The notes below the pieces were generated by a model. That model saw nothing but the letters and a program-made list of their open reading frames with translations. It had not been told where the DNA came from and did no database searches. DNA of 64,000 bases from the NCBI RefSeq assembly GCF_024346355.1, contig NZ_JAGQCU010000012.1:25020-89019 (forward strand), in the 5' to 3' direction. This DNA comes from Cyanobium sp. ATX 6A2 (GTDB lineage: Bacteria; Cyanobacteriota; Cyanobacteriia; PCC-6307; Cyanobiaceae). Position numbers and translations under genes: made by a program. Shown in pieces: positions 38,989 to 46,974 of this stretch (its first letter is position 1; each line of letters starts with the position of its first letter).

Positions 38989-40131
38989 TCAGGCCTCGCT
39001 GTCGCGGAAACGGTCGCGGATCGCCTCCACTTCCGGTCGCCGGCGGCCCAGGGCCGCCACGCAGTCGGCATCCAGCTTGCCCAGGGCCACCAGCCGCTCC
39101 AGCTCTTCCAGGGCAGCCTCCAGGCTCCAGGCCTGCTTGTAGGGCCGGTGGCTGGTGAGGGCGTCGAGTATGTCGGCCACCGTGATGATGCGCGCCTCCA
39201 GGCTGATCTCCTCGCCGCTCAGGCCGCGGGGATAACCCGAACCATCGAGGCATTCGTGGTGGTCGGCCACCACGTTGCGCATCATCGCCGCCTCCCCCCG
39301 GTGCTCCAGATCGAAGTCGCCGATCAGCTTCTCCAGCACCTCCACGCCCATCCGCACATGGTTCTCCATCAGCTGGCGCTCATCGGTATTCAGCTGGCCG
39401 GGCTTGAGCAGCACCTCGTCGGGGATGCCGATCTTGCCGATGTCGTGCAGGGGGGAGAAGAGGTAGAGGTTGGCCACGAATTCATCACTGAGGCCGCGGC
39501 TGGTCTGCAGCTCCCGGCCGATCAGCCGGGCGTAGTGGGCCATGCGCTCCAGGTGTCCGCCCGTCTCGGTGTCGCGCAGGTTGGCGAACTCCCGGGCCAC
39601 CGCTGCCGAGGTGGTGATGGAGCGCACCAGGTTGAGCTCCTGGCCGATCGTGAGGTTGATCAGGGCGGCGAACAGTTCCAGGCTGCGCTGCACCGTGGCG
39701 GTGAACGCCGCCTTTCGAAGGGAATCGAAGAACAGAACACCGATCAGGGCGCCCCGCTGCTGCAGCGGCACGGTGAACGAGGAGCGGTAGCCCTGCTCGA
39801 GCAGCCAGCGGGAATGGGGGGTGTCGCCCGTGACCACGGCCGGGATGTCGTCGATCACGCGGGTGCCGCCGCCGCCGACCAGCCGGCTGAGCGAGGGGCT
39901 CTCGGCCAGCCGCCACTCGTAGGCCTCGATCGGAGTGCCGCAGCGGGTGCTGTCCACGAACGTGCTCAGCAGGTCGTCGTGCTGGTCGTAGAGGGCACAA
40001 CTGATCCGGTCCACCGCCGGCACCACCTCCAGCAACTGGCTGTGGAGCTGGCGCAGGCGGGCTTCAAGGCCATGACCGCCAAGGGTGTCGCTGCTGCCGC
40101 CGGCGCTGCTGGAGGTGTGAAGCGAAACCAT
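38989..40131 (-). CDS. GAF-like and HD-GYP domain protein (probable cyclic-di-GMP phosphodiesterase)
   Basis: 380-residue signalling protein. Residues ~30-180 form a GAF-type sensor (AYEWRLAESPSLSRLVGG, FTVPLQQRGALIGVLFFDS). Residues ~195-380 are HD-GYP with the metal and signature motifs HLERMAHYARLIG, SPLHDIGKIGIPDEVLLKPG, ENHVRMG, ADHHECLDGSGYPRGLSGEE and ADILDALTSHRPYK. All key residues are present, so hydrolysis of a cyclic dinucleotide is likely. The ATG at 40131 precedes a Ser-rich lead; the frame opens at 40176. Target processes are unknown. Confidence 0.9.
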   Translation of the reverse strand: MVSLHTSSSAGGSSDTLGGHGLEARLRQLHSQLLEVVPAVDRISCALYDQHDDLLSTFVDSTRCGTPIEAYEWRLAESPSLSRLVGGGGTRVIDDIPAVVTGDTPHSRWLLEQGYRSSFTVPLQQRGALIGVLFFDSLRKAAFTATVQRSLELFAALINLTIGQELNLVRSITTSAAVAREFANLRDTETGGHLERMAHYARLIGRELQTSRGLSDEFVANLYLFSPLHDIGKIGIPDEVLLKPGQLNTDERQLMENHVRMGVEVLEKLIGDFDLEHRGEAAMMRNVVADHHECLDGSGYPRGLSGEEISLEARIITVADILDALTSHRPYKQAWSLEAALEELERLVALGKLDADCVAALGRRRPEVEAIRDRFRDSEA

Positions 40132-40206
40132 TCCGTTGGCCCTTGGGCCACAGACCTCTCCATGATCGGCCCCCACCGACGGTTTCGCAGGGCATGGGTA
40201 TCCGCC

Positions 40207-41385
40207 CTAGGAGTTGCCGGAGGGTGAGGCTGGGCCACCGAGCTGGATCGGCAGCCCGTGGCGCAGGTTGATCAGCCTGGAGGTGATCACCGCCTGGCCA
40301 GGCTCCAGGCCACTGAGCAGGGGGTAGCGGTTGTTCTGCAACGGGCCGAGCCGCACCGGCACCTGGATGGCGAAGCGGCTGCCGGCCGGCAGGTTGCGCA
40401 GGCTCTCGAGATCCACCCGTCCGGGGTTCTGCTCGAGATCGGCCAGGCTGCCGGGCACGAACACGAACGCCTGGCCGGACTGCTGGCTCACGGCCTGGAA
40501 GGGCACTGAGAGCTCACGGCGCTCCTCCAGCAGCAGCCGCGTGAGGCTGCGCAGGCCGCTGCGCAGGCTGCCTGTGGGGTTGTTGAATTCGGCCTTGGCC
40601 AGCAGGAACTGGCTGGCGTCATCGATCAGCGGATCCACCGAGCCCACCCGGCCCCGGCCGAGCTCCCGCTCGCCGGAGGGATCGAGCAGCACCACGGTCT
40701 GCCCCGGCCGCACGCGCTCGGCGTAGAGGGCCGGCACCTCCAGCCGCGCCTGGAGCTGGTCGTTGCGCACGATGCGCGTGAAGGGCTCGTTGGCCTCGAT
40801 CACATCCCCCACCTTCACCTGCAGGTCGGCCACGATGCCGCTGATCGGTGCGCGCACGTCGCGGAAGGCGAGGTCGGCTTCGGCGGCCCGCAATTCCTCC
40901 CGCGACGCCACAGCCTGCTGGCGAAACTCATCGCGCTGCTGCACGCTGGCTGCTCCCTGGGCGGCAAGGGCGGCAAAGCGCTCGGCATTGATCTGGTCGG
41001 TGCGGGCCTGGGCGCGCAGGCGGGCCACCTCGGAGCGGGCCTGCACCTGGTCGAGCACGAGCACCAGCTCACCGGCGCGCACCGGGTTGCCCTGGCTCAC
41101 CCGCAGCTCGCGGATGCGTCCCCCCGCCTGGGACGAGAGCTGCACCTCCTCGATCGCCTCCAGGGTGCTGATCGTGTCGATGGTGGAGCTGAAGGGGGTG
41201 GCAGACAGCGTCTCGGTGCTGACGCTGAGGGGGGGCGGCGCCGGCCTGCTGCCCTCGCCCTGCTGGCGGCAGCCCACCAGCAGCGGCAGGGTCACCAGCG
41301 CCGCCGCCAGGGCTGCGCTCAGCTGGGTGCGGCCCGGGCGACGGCGGCGGCGTGTGGCTCCAGCCCTGATTCCCTCAGCTGCCAT
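40207..41385 (-). CDS. RND efflux periplasmic adaptor subunit (lipoprotein)
   Basis: 392-residue HlyD/AcrA-type adaptor. An Arg-rich lead and hydrophobic helix end in the lipobox ALVTLPLLVGC. The lipoyl half-motifs are LSSQAGGRIRELRVSQGN and LAFRDVRAPISGIVADLQVK. It is a paralogue of the adaptor at 17044, sharing TISTLEA near the N-terminus and RLGPLQNNRYPLL near the C-terminus, but no pump gene is adjacent. It follows an Rrf2 regulator gene by 64 bases on the same strand, suggesting regulated expression. Confidence 0.87.
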   Translation of the reverse strand: MAAEGIRAGATRRRRRPGRTQLSAALAAALVTLPLLVGCRQQGEGSRPAPPPLSVSTETLSATPFSSTIDTISTLEAIEEVQLSSQAGGRIRELRVSQGNPVRAGELVLVLDQVQARSEVARLRAQARTDQINAERFAALAAQGAASVQQRDEFRQQAVASREELRAAEADLAFRDVRAPISGIVADLQVKVGDVIEANEPFTRIVRNDQLQARLEVPALYAERVRPGQTVVLLDPSGERELGRGRVGSVDPLIDDASQFLLAKAEFNNPTGSLRSGLRSLTRLLLEERRELSVPFQAVSQQSGQAFVFVPGSLADLEQNPGRVDLESLRNLPAGSRFAIQVPVRLGPLQNNRYPLLSGLEPGQAVITSRLINLRHGLPIQLGGPASPSGNS

Positions 41386-41449
41386 CGAGGTTGGTGCGCA
41401 GGATGCAGGGTAAGAGCCGCCCCGATCAGGGCGCTGGCGCTGCAAACGC

Positions 41450-41881
41450 TCAGATGTAGAACATCTGCTGGGGCTGAGCCCTGGCCGCCCGCTCTTCGAG
41501 CAGGTGCTCCAGGGTGGTGCTGTTGAGCAGGCGGGCGCGGGCCTGCTCGAGTTGTCTCTCAAGGCCGGACACAACGCCGAACTCCAGCGTGGAGCGGTCT
41601 CCCTGGCGCTCGGCCGTTGTGCCCCGCTCCAGGCAGCTGATCACCTCGGCCACGGTGATCGCGGCAGGCGCACGGGCCAGTTGATAGCCGCCGCGGGGGC
41701 CACGCATACTGCTCACCAGCCCGCCCTTGCGCAGGCTGGTGAGCAGCTGATCGAGGTAGCGGGCAGGAATGCCCTGCCGGCGGCAGATTTCCCCCACCTG
41801 AAGGGCGCTCCCGGGGGGCTCCACCGCGGCCAGCTCGATCAGGGCCACCAGGCCGTATTCGGTCTTGGCACTGAAGGTCAT
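41450..41881 (-). CDS. Rrf2-family transcriptional regulator
   Basis: 143-residue winged-helix protein: SAKTEYGLVALIELA, LQVGEICRRQGIPARYLDQL (recognition helix region) and GLVSSMRGPRGGYQLAR (wing) are classic Rrf2/IscR. The three clustered cysteines that hold the IscR Fe-S cluster are not present; only single cysteines at EICRRQ and ISCLERG are seen, so it may sense redox through another route or none. It lies upstream of the adaptor gene and divergent from tspO, so it could control both. Confidence 0.87.
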   Translation of the reverse strand: MTFSAKTEYGLVALIELAAVEPPGSALQVGEICRRQGIPARYLDQLLTSLRKGGLVSSMRGPRGGYQLARAPAAITVAEVISCLERGTTAERQGDRSTLEFGVVSGLERQLEQARARLLNSTTLEHLLEERAARAQPQQMFYI

Positions 41882-41984
41882 GGGCCCGCCGCCGGCCGCT
41901 GCTGGGGCCATTGTCTCAGCTGAACCCCGGTGGGTGGGTGGGGATTGTGCCGTGGGAGTGTGGTGTCCGTGATTCCCAGTTGTT

Positions 41985-42431
41985 GTGCGTGCTGCCCTGG
42001 CGATCCTGGTGGTGATGGCGCTGGTGGTGGTCAGCCTCAATCCACGGCGAGCGGATTTTGCCTGGTTCCTGCAGCTGCGCCGGCCGCCATGGCTCACCTT
42101 CGAGCCCCTGATTCCCCTGATCTGGTTGCTGATCTACGGATGTTTCTTCGTTTCGGCGCTGCTGGTGTGGACCGCCAGTGGTCGCTGGGATCTCATGGCC
42201 GGGTACCTGCTGTTGCTGGTGCTGGTGCAGAGCTACACCTGGCTGATCTGCCGCACCCGCCGGCTGGATTCCGGCACCGCGGTTGGATTCATCGGCTGGG
42301 TGTGGGGCATTGCTCTGACGATCGCCGTGGCTCGCGTGAGCGCAGTGGGCTGGTTATTGCTGGTTCCCTATCTCCTCTGGAGCCCTGTGGGTACCTTTGT
42401 CACTTGGCAGATGCAGCGCCTCAACCGCTGA
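41985..42431 (+). CDS. TspO/MBR-like tryptophan-rich membrane protein
   Basis: 148-residue protein with five hydrophobic segments and many tryptophans, fitting the TspO/MBR fold: FAWFLQLRRPPWLTFEPLIP near the N-terminus matches the RPxWxPP-type signature in a loosened form, and SYTWLICRTRRLDSG follows helix 3. TspO proteins bind porphyrins and stress-related ligands. Start is GTG at 41985. Encoded divergently from the Rrf2 regulator. Confidence 0.72.
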   Translation: MRAALAILVVMALVVVSLNPRRADFAWFLQLRRPPWLTFEPLIPLIWLLIYGCFFVSALLVWTASGRWDLMAGYLLLLVLVQSYTWLICRTRRLDSGTAVGFIGWVWGIALTIAVARVSAVGWLLLVPYLLWSPVGTFVTWQMQRLNR

Positions 42432-42516
42432 AGCCTGGTGTGATCCCCACAGCCCAACCGGCGTTGATCGCCCTGATCACTGATTCGCTATGCTTTCGAT
42501 GTTGATGGTTTGAACC

Positions 42517-42885
42517 ATGCTGACGGGACAGGAACTTCTCACCCGGGTGAAGGAGCTCGGTGACGCCTCCAAATCGGAGCTCGTGCGTGAATGCGGCTAC
42601 GTGAGCACCAAGAAGGACGGCAGCGAGCGGCTCAACTTCACGGCCTTCTACGAAGCGCTGCTGGAAGCCAAGGGCGTGAGCCTTGGGGATGGCGCCGCCC
42701 AGGGCCGTGGCAAGGGTGGCCGCAAGCTCAGCTACGTCACCAAGGTGCAGTTCAACGGCAATCTGCTGGTGGGCAAGGCCTACACCGCCCAGCTCGGCCT
42801 GCAGCCCGGCGACGAGTTTGAGATCAAGCTGGGCCGCAAACAGATCAAGCTCATTCCCATCGGCGGCACCGACGAGGAAGATTGA
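42517..42885 (+). CDS. Cyanobacterial AbrB-family transcriptional regulator
   Basis: 122-residue cyAbrB protein. In cyanobacteria the AbrB-type DNA-binding domain is C-terminal, seen here as YVTKVQFNGNLLVGKAYTAQ and GDEFEIKLGRKQIKLI, after a conserved N-terminal region (KSELVRECGYVSTKKDGSER, NFTAFYEALLEAKG). Members control nitrogen, carbon and redox genes. The intact length and typical motifs make this a confident family call; which of the two usual paralogues it is cannot be said. Confidence 0.93.
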   Translation: MLTGQELLTRVKELGDASKSELVRECGYVSTKKDGSERLNFTAFYEALLEAKGVSLGDGAAQGRGKGGRKLSYVTKVQFNGNLLVGKAYTAQLGLQPGDEFEIKLGRKQIKLIPIGGTDEED

Positions 42886-42898
42886 TTCCGGGGGCCCG

Positions 42899-43120
42899 AT
42901 GGCCCAGCGGCACAAGGGCGGGCCTGGTCGTCCGATCGGACATCCCCCCGACGATGACGACGACCTGCCCACCGGGCCGAGCCTGTCACTGCCCCTGCGC
43001 CTGCTGGCCCTCCTGGGGGCATTCTCCTTTCTGATGATCGGCCTCAGCAGTGTTGTGCCGCTGTTCAGATCCCCTCCACCCAGGCCCCTGCCGGATCAGC
43101 AGAGGGGACCCATCGTGTGA
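42899..43120 (+). CDS. Small single-pass membrane protein
   Basis: 73-residue protein with an acidic low-complexity lead (DDDDDLPTGP), one transmembrane helix (LRLLALLGAFSFLMIGLSSV) and a Pro-rich end. It starts 13 bases after cyAbrB and is probably in the same transcript. Similar small proteins follow cyAbrB in related genomes as far as I recall, but no function is known. Confidence 0.6.
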   Translation: MAQRHKGGPGRPIGHPPDDDDDLPTGPSLSLPLRLLALLGAFSFLMIGLSSVVPLFRSPPPRPLPDQQRGPIV

Positions 43121-43294
43121 TCCCTGGCCCCAGCGCTCTGCAGGGCCGCCTTCGGGCCTTGTGTTGCAGTGCCTTGGGTGACTCTGGGGCGACAGGCCCT
43201 CCTAACGTTGGCTCTCGCCCATCGCGCCCCTCAGCACGTCATCGGCATCACCATCGGCACAGCCATCCAAACAGCCATCGGCGGCAGCCTTCTG

Positions 43295-44167
43295 ATGCGT
43301 GTGGATCCGCTCAGCCCGGCTCCAGTCCATGCCGGCTTGGGTCTCAGCTGCGGGCCCCTCCCCTGTCCCGATCTCAGCCTGCTCCACCGGTCCTGGAGCG
43401 GCCATTCCCTGGTGCTCGATGGGGTGGTGCTCTTCCTGATCATCCTGGGGCGCTACTTGCTCACCGCCGGGGGATCCTGGTGGCTGCTGCGCCTCTGGGG
43501 CCGGGGCCGAACGCCGAAGCCCACCCCAGCGCAGCGCCGCCGCCGCGACGAGGGGATTCGCCATGACATCCGGCTGTCGGTGGTTTCCGCGGCGGTGTTT
43601 GCCCTGGCCGCGGGCCTGGTGCTGTGGTTGCAGGCCCAGGGGCTCACCCGTCTCTACGCCCGGCCCGATGCCTACGGCTGGTGGTACATCGCCGTCAGTT
43701 ATCTGGCGGTGCTGATCCTCCAGGACGCCGTGTTCTATGCGACCCACCGACTGTTTCACCATCCGCTGCTGTATCGCTGGTGCCACCACGGCCATCACCG
43801 CTCACACCATCCCACCCCCTGGACGTCGTTTGCCTTCGATCCACCTGAAGCGGTGGTGCAGGCCCTGTTCCTGGTGCTGGTGGTGGCGCTGGTGCCCCTG
43901 CACCTGATCACCCTGGTGGCTGTCTTGAGCACCATGACGGTGTGGGCGATCGTGAACCATGTGGATCTGGATCATCTGCCCCAGCGCTTCCCCCACCACC
44001 TGTTCGGTCGCTGGCTGATCGGCCCGGCACACCATTGCCTGCATCACCGCCGCCCCGGGGTGCATTTCGGCCTCTACTTCACCTTCTGGGACTGGCTCTG
44101 CGCTACGGAGGATCAGAGCTATGCCGCGAGTGTGGGTCCGGCTGGCGTTGGCTCCAGGGCGTCATGA
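43295..44167 (+). CDS. Sterol desaturase / fatty acid hydroxylase superfamily protein
   Basis: 290-residue membrane di-iron enzyme. The histidine-box ligands are present in order: THRLFHH, WCHHGHHRSHHPTPW, HHLFGRWLIGPAHHCLHHRR. Four or five hydrophobic segments surround them. Members hydroxylate or desaturate lipids, carotenoids or alkylglycerols; the substrate is open. ATG 43295 is used because the frame upstream (from 43169) is not family-like. Confidence 0.85.
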   Translation: MRVDPLSPAPVHAGLGLSCGPLPCPDLSLLHRSWSGHSLVLDGVVLFLIILGRYLLTAGGSWWLLRLWGRGRTPKPTPAQRRRRDEGIRHDIRLSVVSAAVFALAAGLVLWLQAQGLTRLYARPDAYGWWYIAVSYLAVLILQDAVFYATHRLFHHPLLYRWCHHGHHRSHHPTPWTSFAFDPPEAVVQALFLVLVVALVPLHLITLVAVLSTMTVWAIVNHVDLDHLPQRFPHHLFGRWLIGPAHHCLHHRRPGVHFGLYFTFWDWLCATEDQSYAASVGPAGVGSRAS

Positions 44168-44235
44168 CAGCCGGATAACCGCCACGCGCCGGGTGGGTGG
44201 ACGCGCCAGCTTTGTAATACTTCACATCTGGAACC

Positions 44236-44460
44236 ATGAGCGTTTCTCAGGTGCACCGGCAGGCCATCACCTCCGGCGTGATCACCGTTCAGGAGATCCA
44301 CTGGCTGGCCCACCATCGTGACCACTTCACTCCGCAGGAACGACAGGTGGTCTCCGGCCTGATCCGCTTCCTGCAGCAGGGAGTGATCAACTTTGGATGC
44401 CGCCTCGCCGACCCCGTCAATCGGCGGCACGTCCACAGCGCCGAGCTTCAGGCCGTCTGA
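44236..44460 (+). CDS. Small hypothetical protein
   Basis: 74-residue soluble protein (VHRQAITSGVITVQEIHWLA, PQERQVVSGLIRFLQQG) that resembles short helical proteins found in marine and freshwater picocyanobacteria. No family name is known to me. It sits 33 bases upstream of the transglutaminase gene on the same strand. Confidence 0.6.
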   Translation: MSVSQVHRQAITSGVITVQEIHWLAHHRDHFTPQERQVVSGLIRFLQQGVINFGCRLADPVNRRHVHSAELQAV

Positions 44461-44493
44461 TGTCACTCTGATGGGCATGGAGCCCTTCGAAGC

Positions 44494-45486
44494 ATGCTCT
44501 TTCACGTTCGCCACGCCCTGCGGTATGCCTATGAGCGGCCGGTGTTTCTTGAGCCCACCACGGTTCGGCTCACTCCCCGCTCCGATCCCGCCCAGCGGCT
44601 GCTGCATCACCAGCTTCAGGTGACCCCGGAGCCGAGCGGCAGCAGCCGCGTGCTGGAGCCTGACGGCGGCGAGGCCGTGGTGCTGTGGTTCGACACGCTG
44701 CGGGAGGAGCTCACCCTCGAGGTGGACATGGTGGTGCGCACCTTGAGGGAGAACCCCTTCGACTGGATCATTACCCACCCTCCGGTCAGGGGCCTGCCGG
44801 CTGCCTACCCGCCCGGTGAAGCCCTCTCCCTGGCCCCCTGTCTGCAGGGGCAGGGGCCGCCCATCGCTGAACCGGTGCGCCAATGGGCAGCCGAGTTGGC
44901 CTCAGCGGTGGATGGCTCGGCCACCGACTTCCTCATGCATCTGGCCGACACGATCCACCACGGCTTCCACCACATCGGCCGGCCCGACGGGGAGCCGATG
45001 GGCGCCGCAGACACCCTTCTGGGCCGCACCGGTGCCTGCCGCGACACCGCCATCCTCTATGTGCAGGCCTGCCGCAGCCTGGGGCTGGCCGCCCGCTTCG
45101 TGAGCGGCTACTCGATGCACCATCCCGAGGAGGTGAGCGAGCACGAACTGCATGCCTGGGCCGAGGTGTACCTGCCGGGGGCTGGCTGGCGGGGCTACGA
45201 CCCCAGTCTCGGGCTGGCGGTGGCCGACGGCCATGTGGTGCTGGCGGCGTCTCCCGATCACCACCTGGCGGCGCCCGTGAGCGGCCGCTATCGCGGCACC
45301 GGGGTGGGGTCTTCGATGCGCTACGCGGTGGAGGTTCGCACCGCCGAGAGTCTCGAGGCGCTGCAGGCTCTGGATCGCGACAGGCCCGTGTGCATGCCGG
45401 CGCCGGAGGAGTGGATCAGCGGCGAGGGCACGCCTGGCCGCGATGATGGGCCACGTGAAAACCCCCAGGCTGAGCCCGGGGGTTGA
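44494..45486 (+). CDS. Transglutaminase-like cysteine protease family protein
   Basis: 330-residue protein with an N-terminal beta domain (HVRHALRYAYERPVFLEP) and a transglutaminase core: GRTGACRDTAILYVQACRSL holds the catalytic Cys, SEHELHAWAEVYLPGAGW the His, and YDPSLGLAV the Asp. This family usually works with DUF2126 and alpha-E proteins in peptide modification; a DUF2126 gene is 7 kb upstream. The last ten codons and stop lie inside a terminator hairpin. Confidence 0.9.
   Translation: MLFHVRHALRYAYERPVFLEPTTVRLTPRSDPAQRLLHHQLQVTPEPSGSSRVLEPDGGEAVVLWFDTLREELTLEVDMVVRTLRENPFDWIITHPPVRGLPAAYPPGEALSLAPCLQGQGPPIAEPVRQWAAELASAVDGSATDFLMHLADTIHHGFHHIGRPDGEPMGAADTLLGRTGACRDTAILYVQACRSLGLAARFVSGYSMHHPEEVSEHELHAWAEVYLPGAGWRGYDPSLGLAVADGHVVLAASPDHHLAAPVSGRYRGTGVGSSMRYAVEVRTAESLEALQALDRDRPVCMPAPEEWISGEGTPGRDDGPRENPQAEPGG
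45460..45484. terminator. Terminator hairpin overlapping the 3' end of the transglutaminase gene
   Basis: AACCCCC at 45460-45466 pairs with GGGGGTT at 45478-45484, with an inner GGC/GCC pairing around CTGA. It is flanked by an A-run on the left side, so it could also end transcription of the leftward hli operon, whose last gene stops at 45512. It codes the last residues (ENPQAEPGG) of the transglutaminase. Confidence 0.75.
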
Positions 45487-45511
45487 TGGGGGTCTCGACG
45501 TTGCGAAGACC

Positions 45512-45712
45512 TCAGAAGCAGAAGGGCAGGAACTGGGTGCGGCAGGCGGCGTAACCGTCCACCAGGGCTCCGAGGCCGATCTGGTGAGCGATCCCGAAAC
45601 CGGTGAGCCCTTCCACCACCACGCCGATCACAAGGCCGAGCATGGCGGCGCGGCCGTTGAAGAGCTCAGCCCGCTTGAGCTGCTCCAGGTGGTTCTGCTG
45701 GGTGTTGGTCAT
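45512..45712 (-). CDS. High-light-inducible protein (Hlip)
   Basis: 66-residue single-helix chlorophyll a/b-binding-like protein for the thylakoid membrane. The signature ELFNGRAAMLGLVIGVVVEG contains the Glu and Asn/Arg pigment-binding residues. It has a soluble N-terminal lead (TNTQQNHLEQLKRA) and a 22-residue tail after the helix with a Cys near its end. Such proteins protect photosystem and chlorophyll-synthesis complexes. Its ATG overlaps the stop of the small upstream ORF. Confidence 0.92.
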   Translation of the reverse strand: MTNTQQNHLEQLKRAELFNGRAAMLGLVIGVVVEGLTGFGIAHQIGLGALVDGYAACRTQFLPFCF

Positions 45713-45828
45713 CGGGGGTTGTGGGGGGCGAGGTCGCTGGGGCGGGACAGCACAAATGCCACCATGGAAGTGAGCACGATCACCAGGGCGGTGACGCCGG
45801 CGATGGCGGTGGAGTAATCAGCGGACAT
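45709..45828 (-). CDS. Tiny single-pass membrane protein inside the hli operon
   Basis: 39-residue protein with one central helix (AIAGVTALVIVLTSMVAFVL) and a short polar tail. It starts five bases after the upstream Hlip stop, and its stop overlaps the downstream Hlip ATG, so it is fully embedded in the operon. No family recognised; its size recalls small photosystem subunits, but no specific one matches. Confidence 0.65.
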   Translation of the reverse strand: MSADYSTAIAGVTALVIVLTSMVAFVLSRPSDLAPHNPR

Positions 45829-45833
45829 GGCGA

Positions 45834-45977
45834 TCAACCCAGGCCGATCTGGGAGAGGATGCCCTGGCCGGTGAGCAGCTCGGTGCCGAGGCCGATCACG
45901 AAGCCGAGCATGGCCAGGCGGCCATTCCAGGTTTCGGCGAAGGCGCTGAACCCGAAGCGGGGAGTGGTGTCGGTCAT
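45834..45977 (-). CDS. High-light-inducible protein (Hlip), short form
   Basis: 47-residue minimal Hlip: FGFSAFAETWNGRLAMLGFV is the ExxNGRxAMxGF pigment-binding motif, followed by the rest of the helix and a short end (GQGILSQIGLG). First gene of a three-gene unit. Directly upstream are two GTTACA repeats of an HLR1 element, which supports high-light control by RpaB. Confidence 0.93.
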   Translation of the reverse strand: MTDTTPRFGFSAFAETWNGRLAMLGFVIGLGTELLTGQGILSQIGLG

Positions 45978-46002
45978 GGAGGTGACGAAGTGTTGAGTGA
46001 AC

Positions 46003-46018
46003 TGTAACAGGATGTAAC
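46003..46018 (-). promoter_or_regulatory. HLR1-type RpaB binding site upstream of hli
   Basis: On the minus strand GTTACA-TCCT-GTTACA, two exact direct repeats with a 10-base period, matches the high-light regulatory 1 consensus bound by the response regulator RpaB. It ends about 26 bases upstream of the hli start codon, so it probably overlaps the promoter, as expected for a repressor-type position in low light. Confidence 0.85.
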
Positions 46019-46253
46019 GGGTTTGTCGAGGTGGGTGCCGGGTGGGGGCCGCGCCCGTTGCCGATCAGCGCGGAGCGGCTCTGTTCAGGCCGGTCTGCCC
46101 TGGAGCGAGCGCTCGGCACAGGAGCTGCTCACCCGCCTGGCGATCCCCTGCCCCCCATCGCTGCACGCTTGCGCCCCATGCCGGGGAGGGCCTGTTTCGC
46201 TTGACGGGTGCTCCGGCCCGTGGCCATAACCAAAGCAGGCATGCTGGTTCGCC

Positions 46254-46523
46254 ATGGCCACCGAGATCGGCTCAGAGACGGCCACAGACAAAGGAGTGCC
46301 GCAACCGGCGGGGTGGCGGCTCCCTGCTGTCCTGCTCGCTGCGGTCGAGTCGCAGGCCGCGGTTGAGGGAGTGATTCCAGACGTGATCGCCGCTCGCGTG
46401 GTGGAGGCCGGCCTGATGGAGCTCGGGATCATGCCCCACGGCCGCTGCTCGGTGCGAACCGGATTGTGCGGTGGCGGTCCGATCCCGCTGCCGATCCAGC
46501 AGAACCTCAGCGTTGTTTCATAG
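46254..46523 (+). CDS. Hypothetical protein (weak)
   Basis: 89-codon open frame (RLPAVLLAAVESQAAVEGVI, then VVEAGLMELGIMPHGRCS). Codon choice is acceptable but no family is seen and there is a competing 170-codon frame on the other strand. It lies in the gene-poor stretch between the hli operon and the nuclease remnant. Confidence 0.35.
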   Translation: MATEIGSETATDKGVPQPAGWRLPAVLLAAVESQAAVEGVIPDVIAARVVEAGLMELGIMPHGRCSVRTGLCGGGPIPLPIQQNLSVVS

Positions 46524-46770
46524 CTGAGCTTGCGGCCGCCCTTGGCATCCAGCACGGCGGCGCTGGACCTTGCCCCATGAATTTCCGCGAGGCGCACTGA
46601 TCCAGGTCGCGGCGGTGGGCAAAGGCCGGGCCGTCGTCCACCTTCGCCAGGTTGATGTTGGTGCCTGTCATCACCTCGGCCACGGTGCGGCCGCAGCGGT
46701 CGGTGGTCTTCATATCAAGCCGCACCGTGATGGTGTCGCCGTCGCCGACCGACAGCACCGTTGCGCGCTG
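46507..46770 (-). pseudogene. Decayed staphylococcal-nuclease-like (thermonuclease) gene
   Basis: Minus-strand frame with the SNase entry motif ATVLSVGDGDTITVRL followed at once by DRCGRTVAEVMTGTNINLAK and DDGPAFAHRRDLDQC. In real thermonucleases about 50-60 residues, with a catalytic Arg and the Asp/Glu of the middle strands, lie between these two parts, so an internal deletion has removed the active centre. After LDQC the frame no longer resembles the family. Not functional as a nuclease. Confidence 0.7.
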
Positions 46771-46974
46771 GGTCGGCCAGATGCAGCAGGCCGTTCCTGA
46801 GCATCGGTGCAGTGTGCAGCGGGGTCTGGAGTTGATCGAGGATGGGCCACTCCCCGAGGACTGATCCAGCGACCCAGATGGACGCCCATGCCCCTCAGCC
46901 CGGGCATGGATTCATTGCGTTTGCGCTCTTTTCGCGTCCTGACCTGTCCAGAATCAAGGCCCCCTCCCGCTGTC

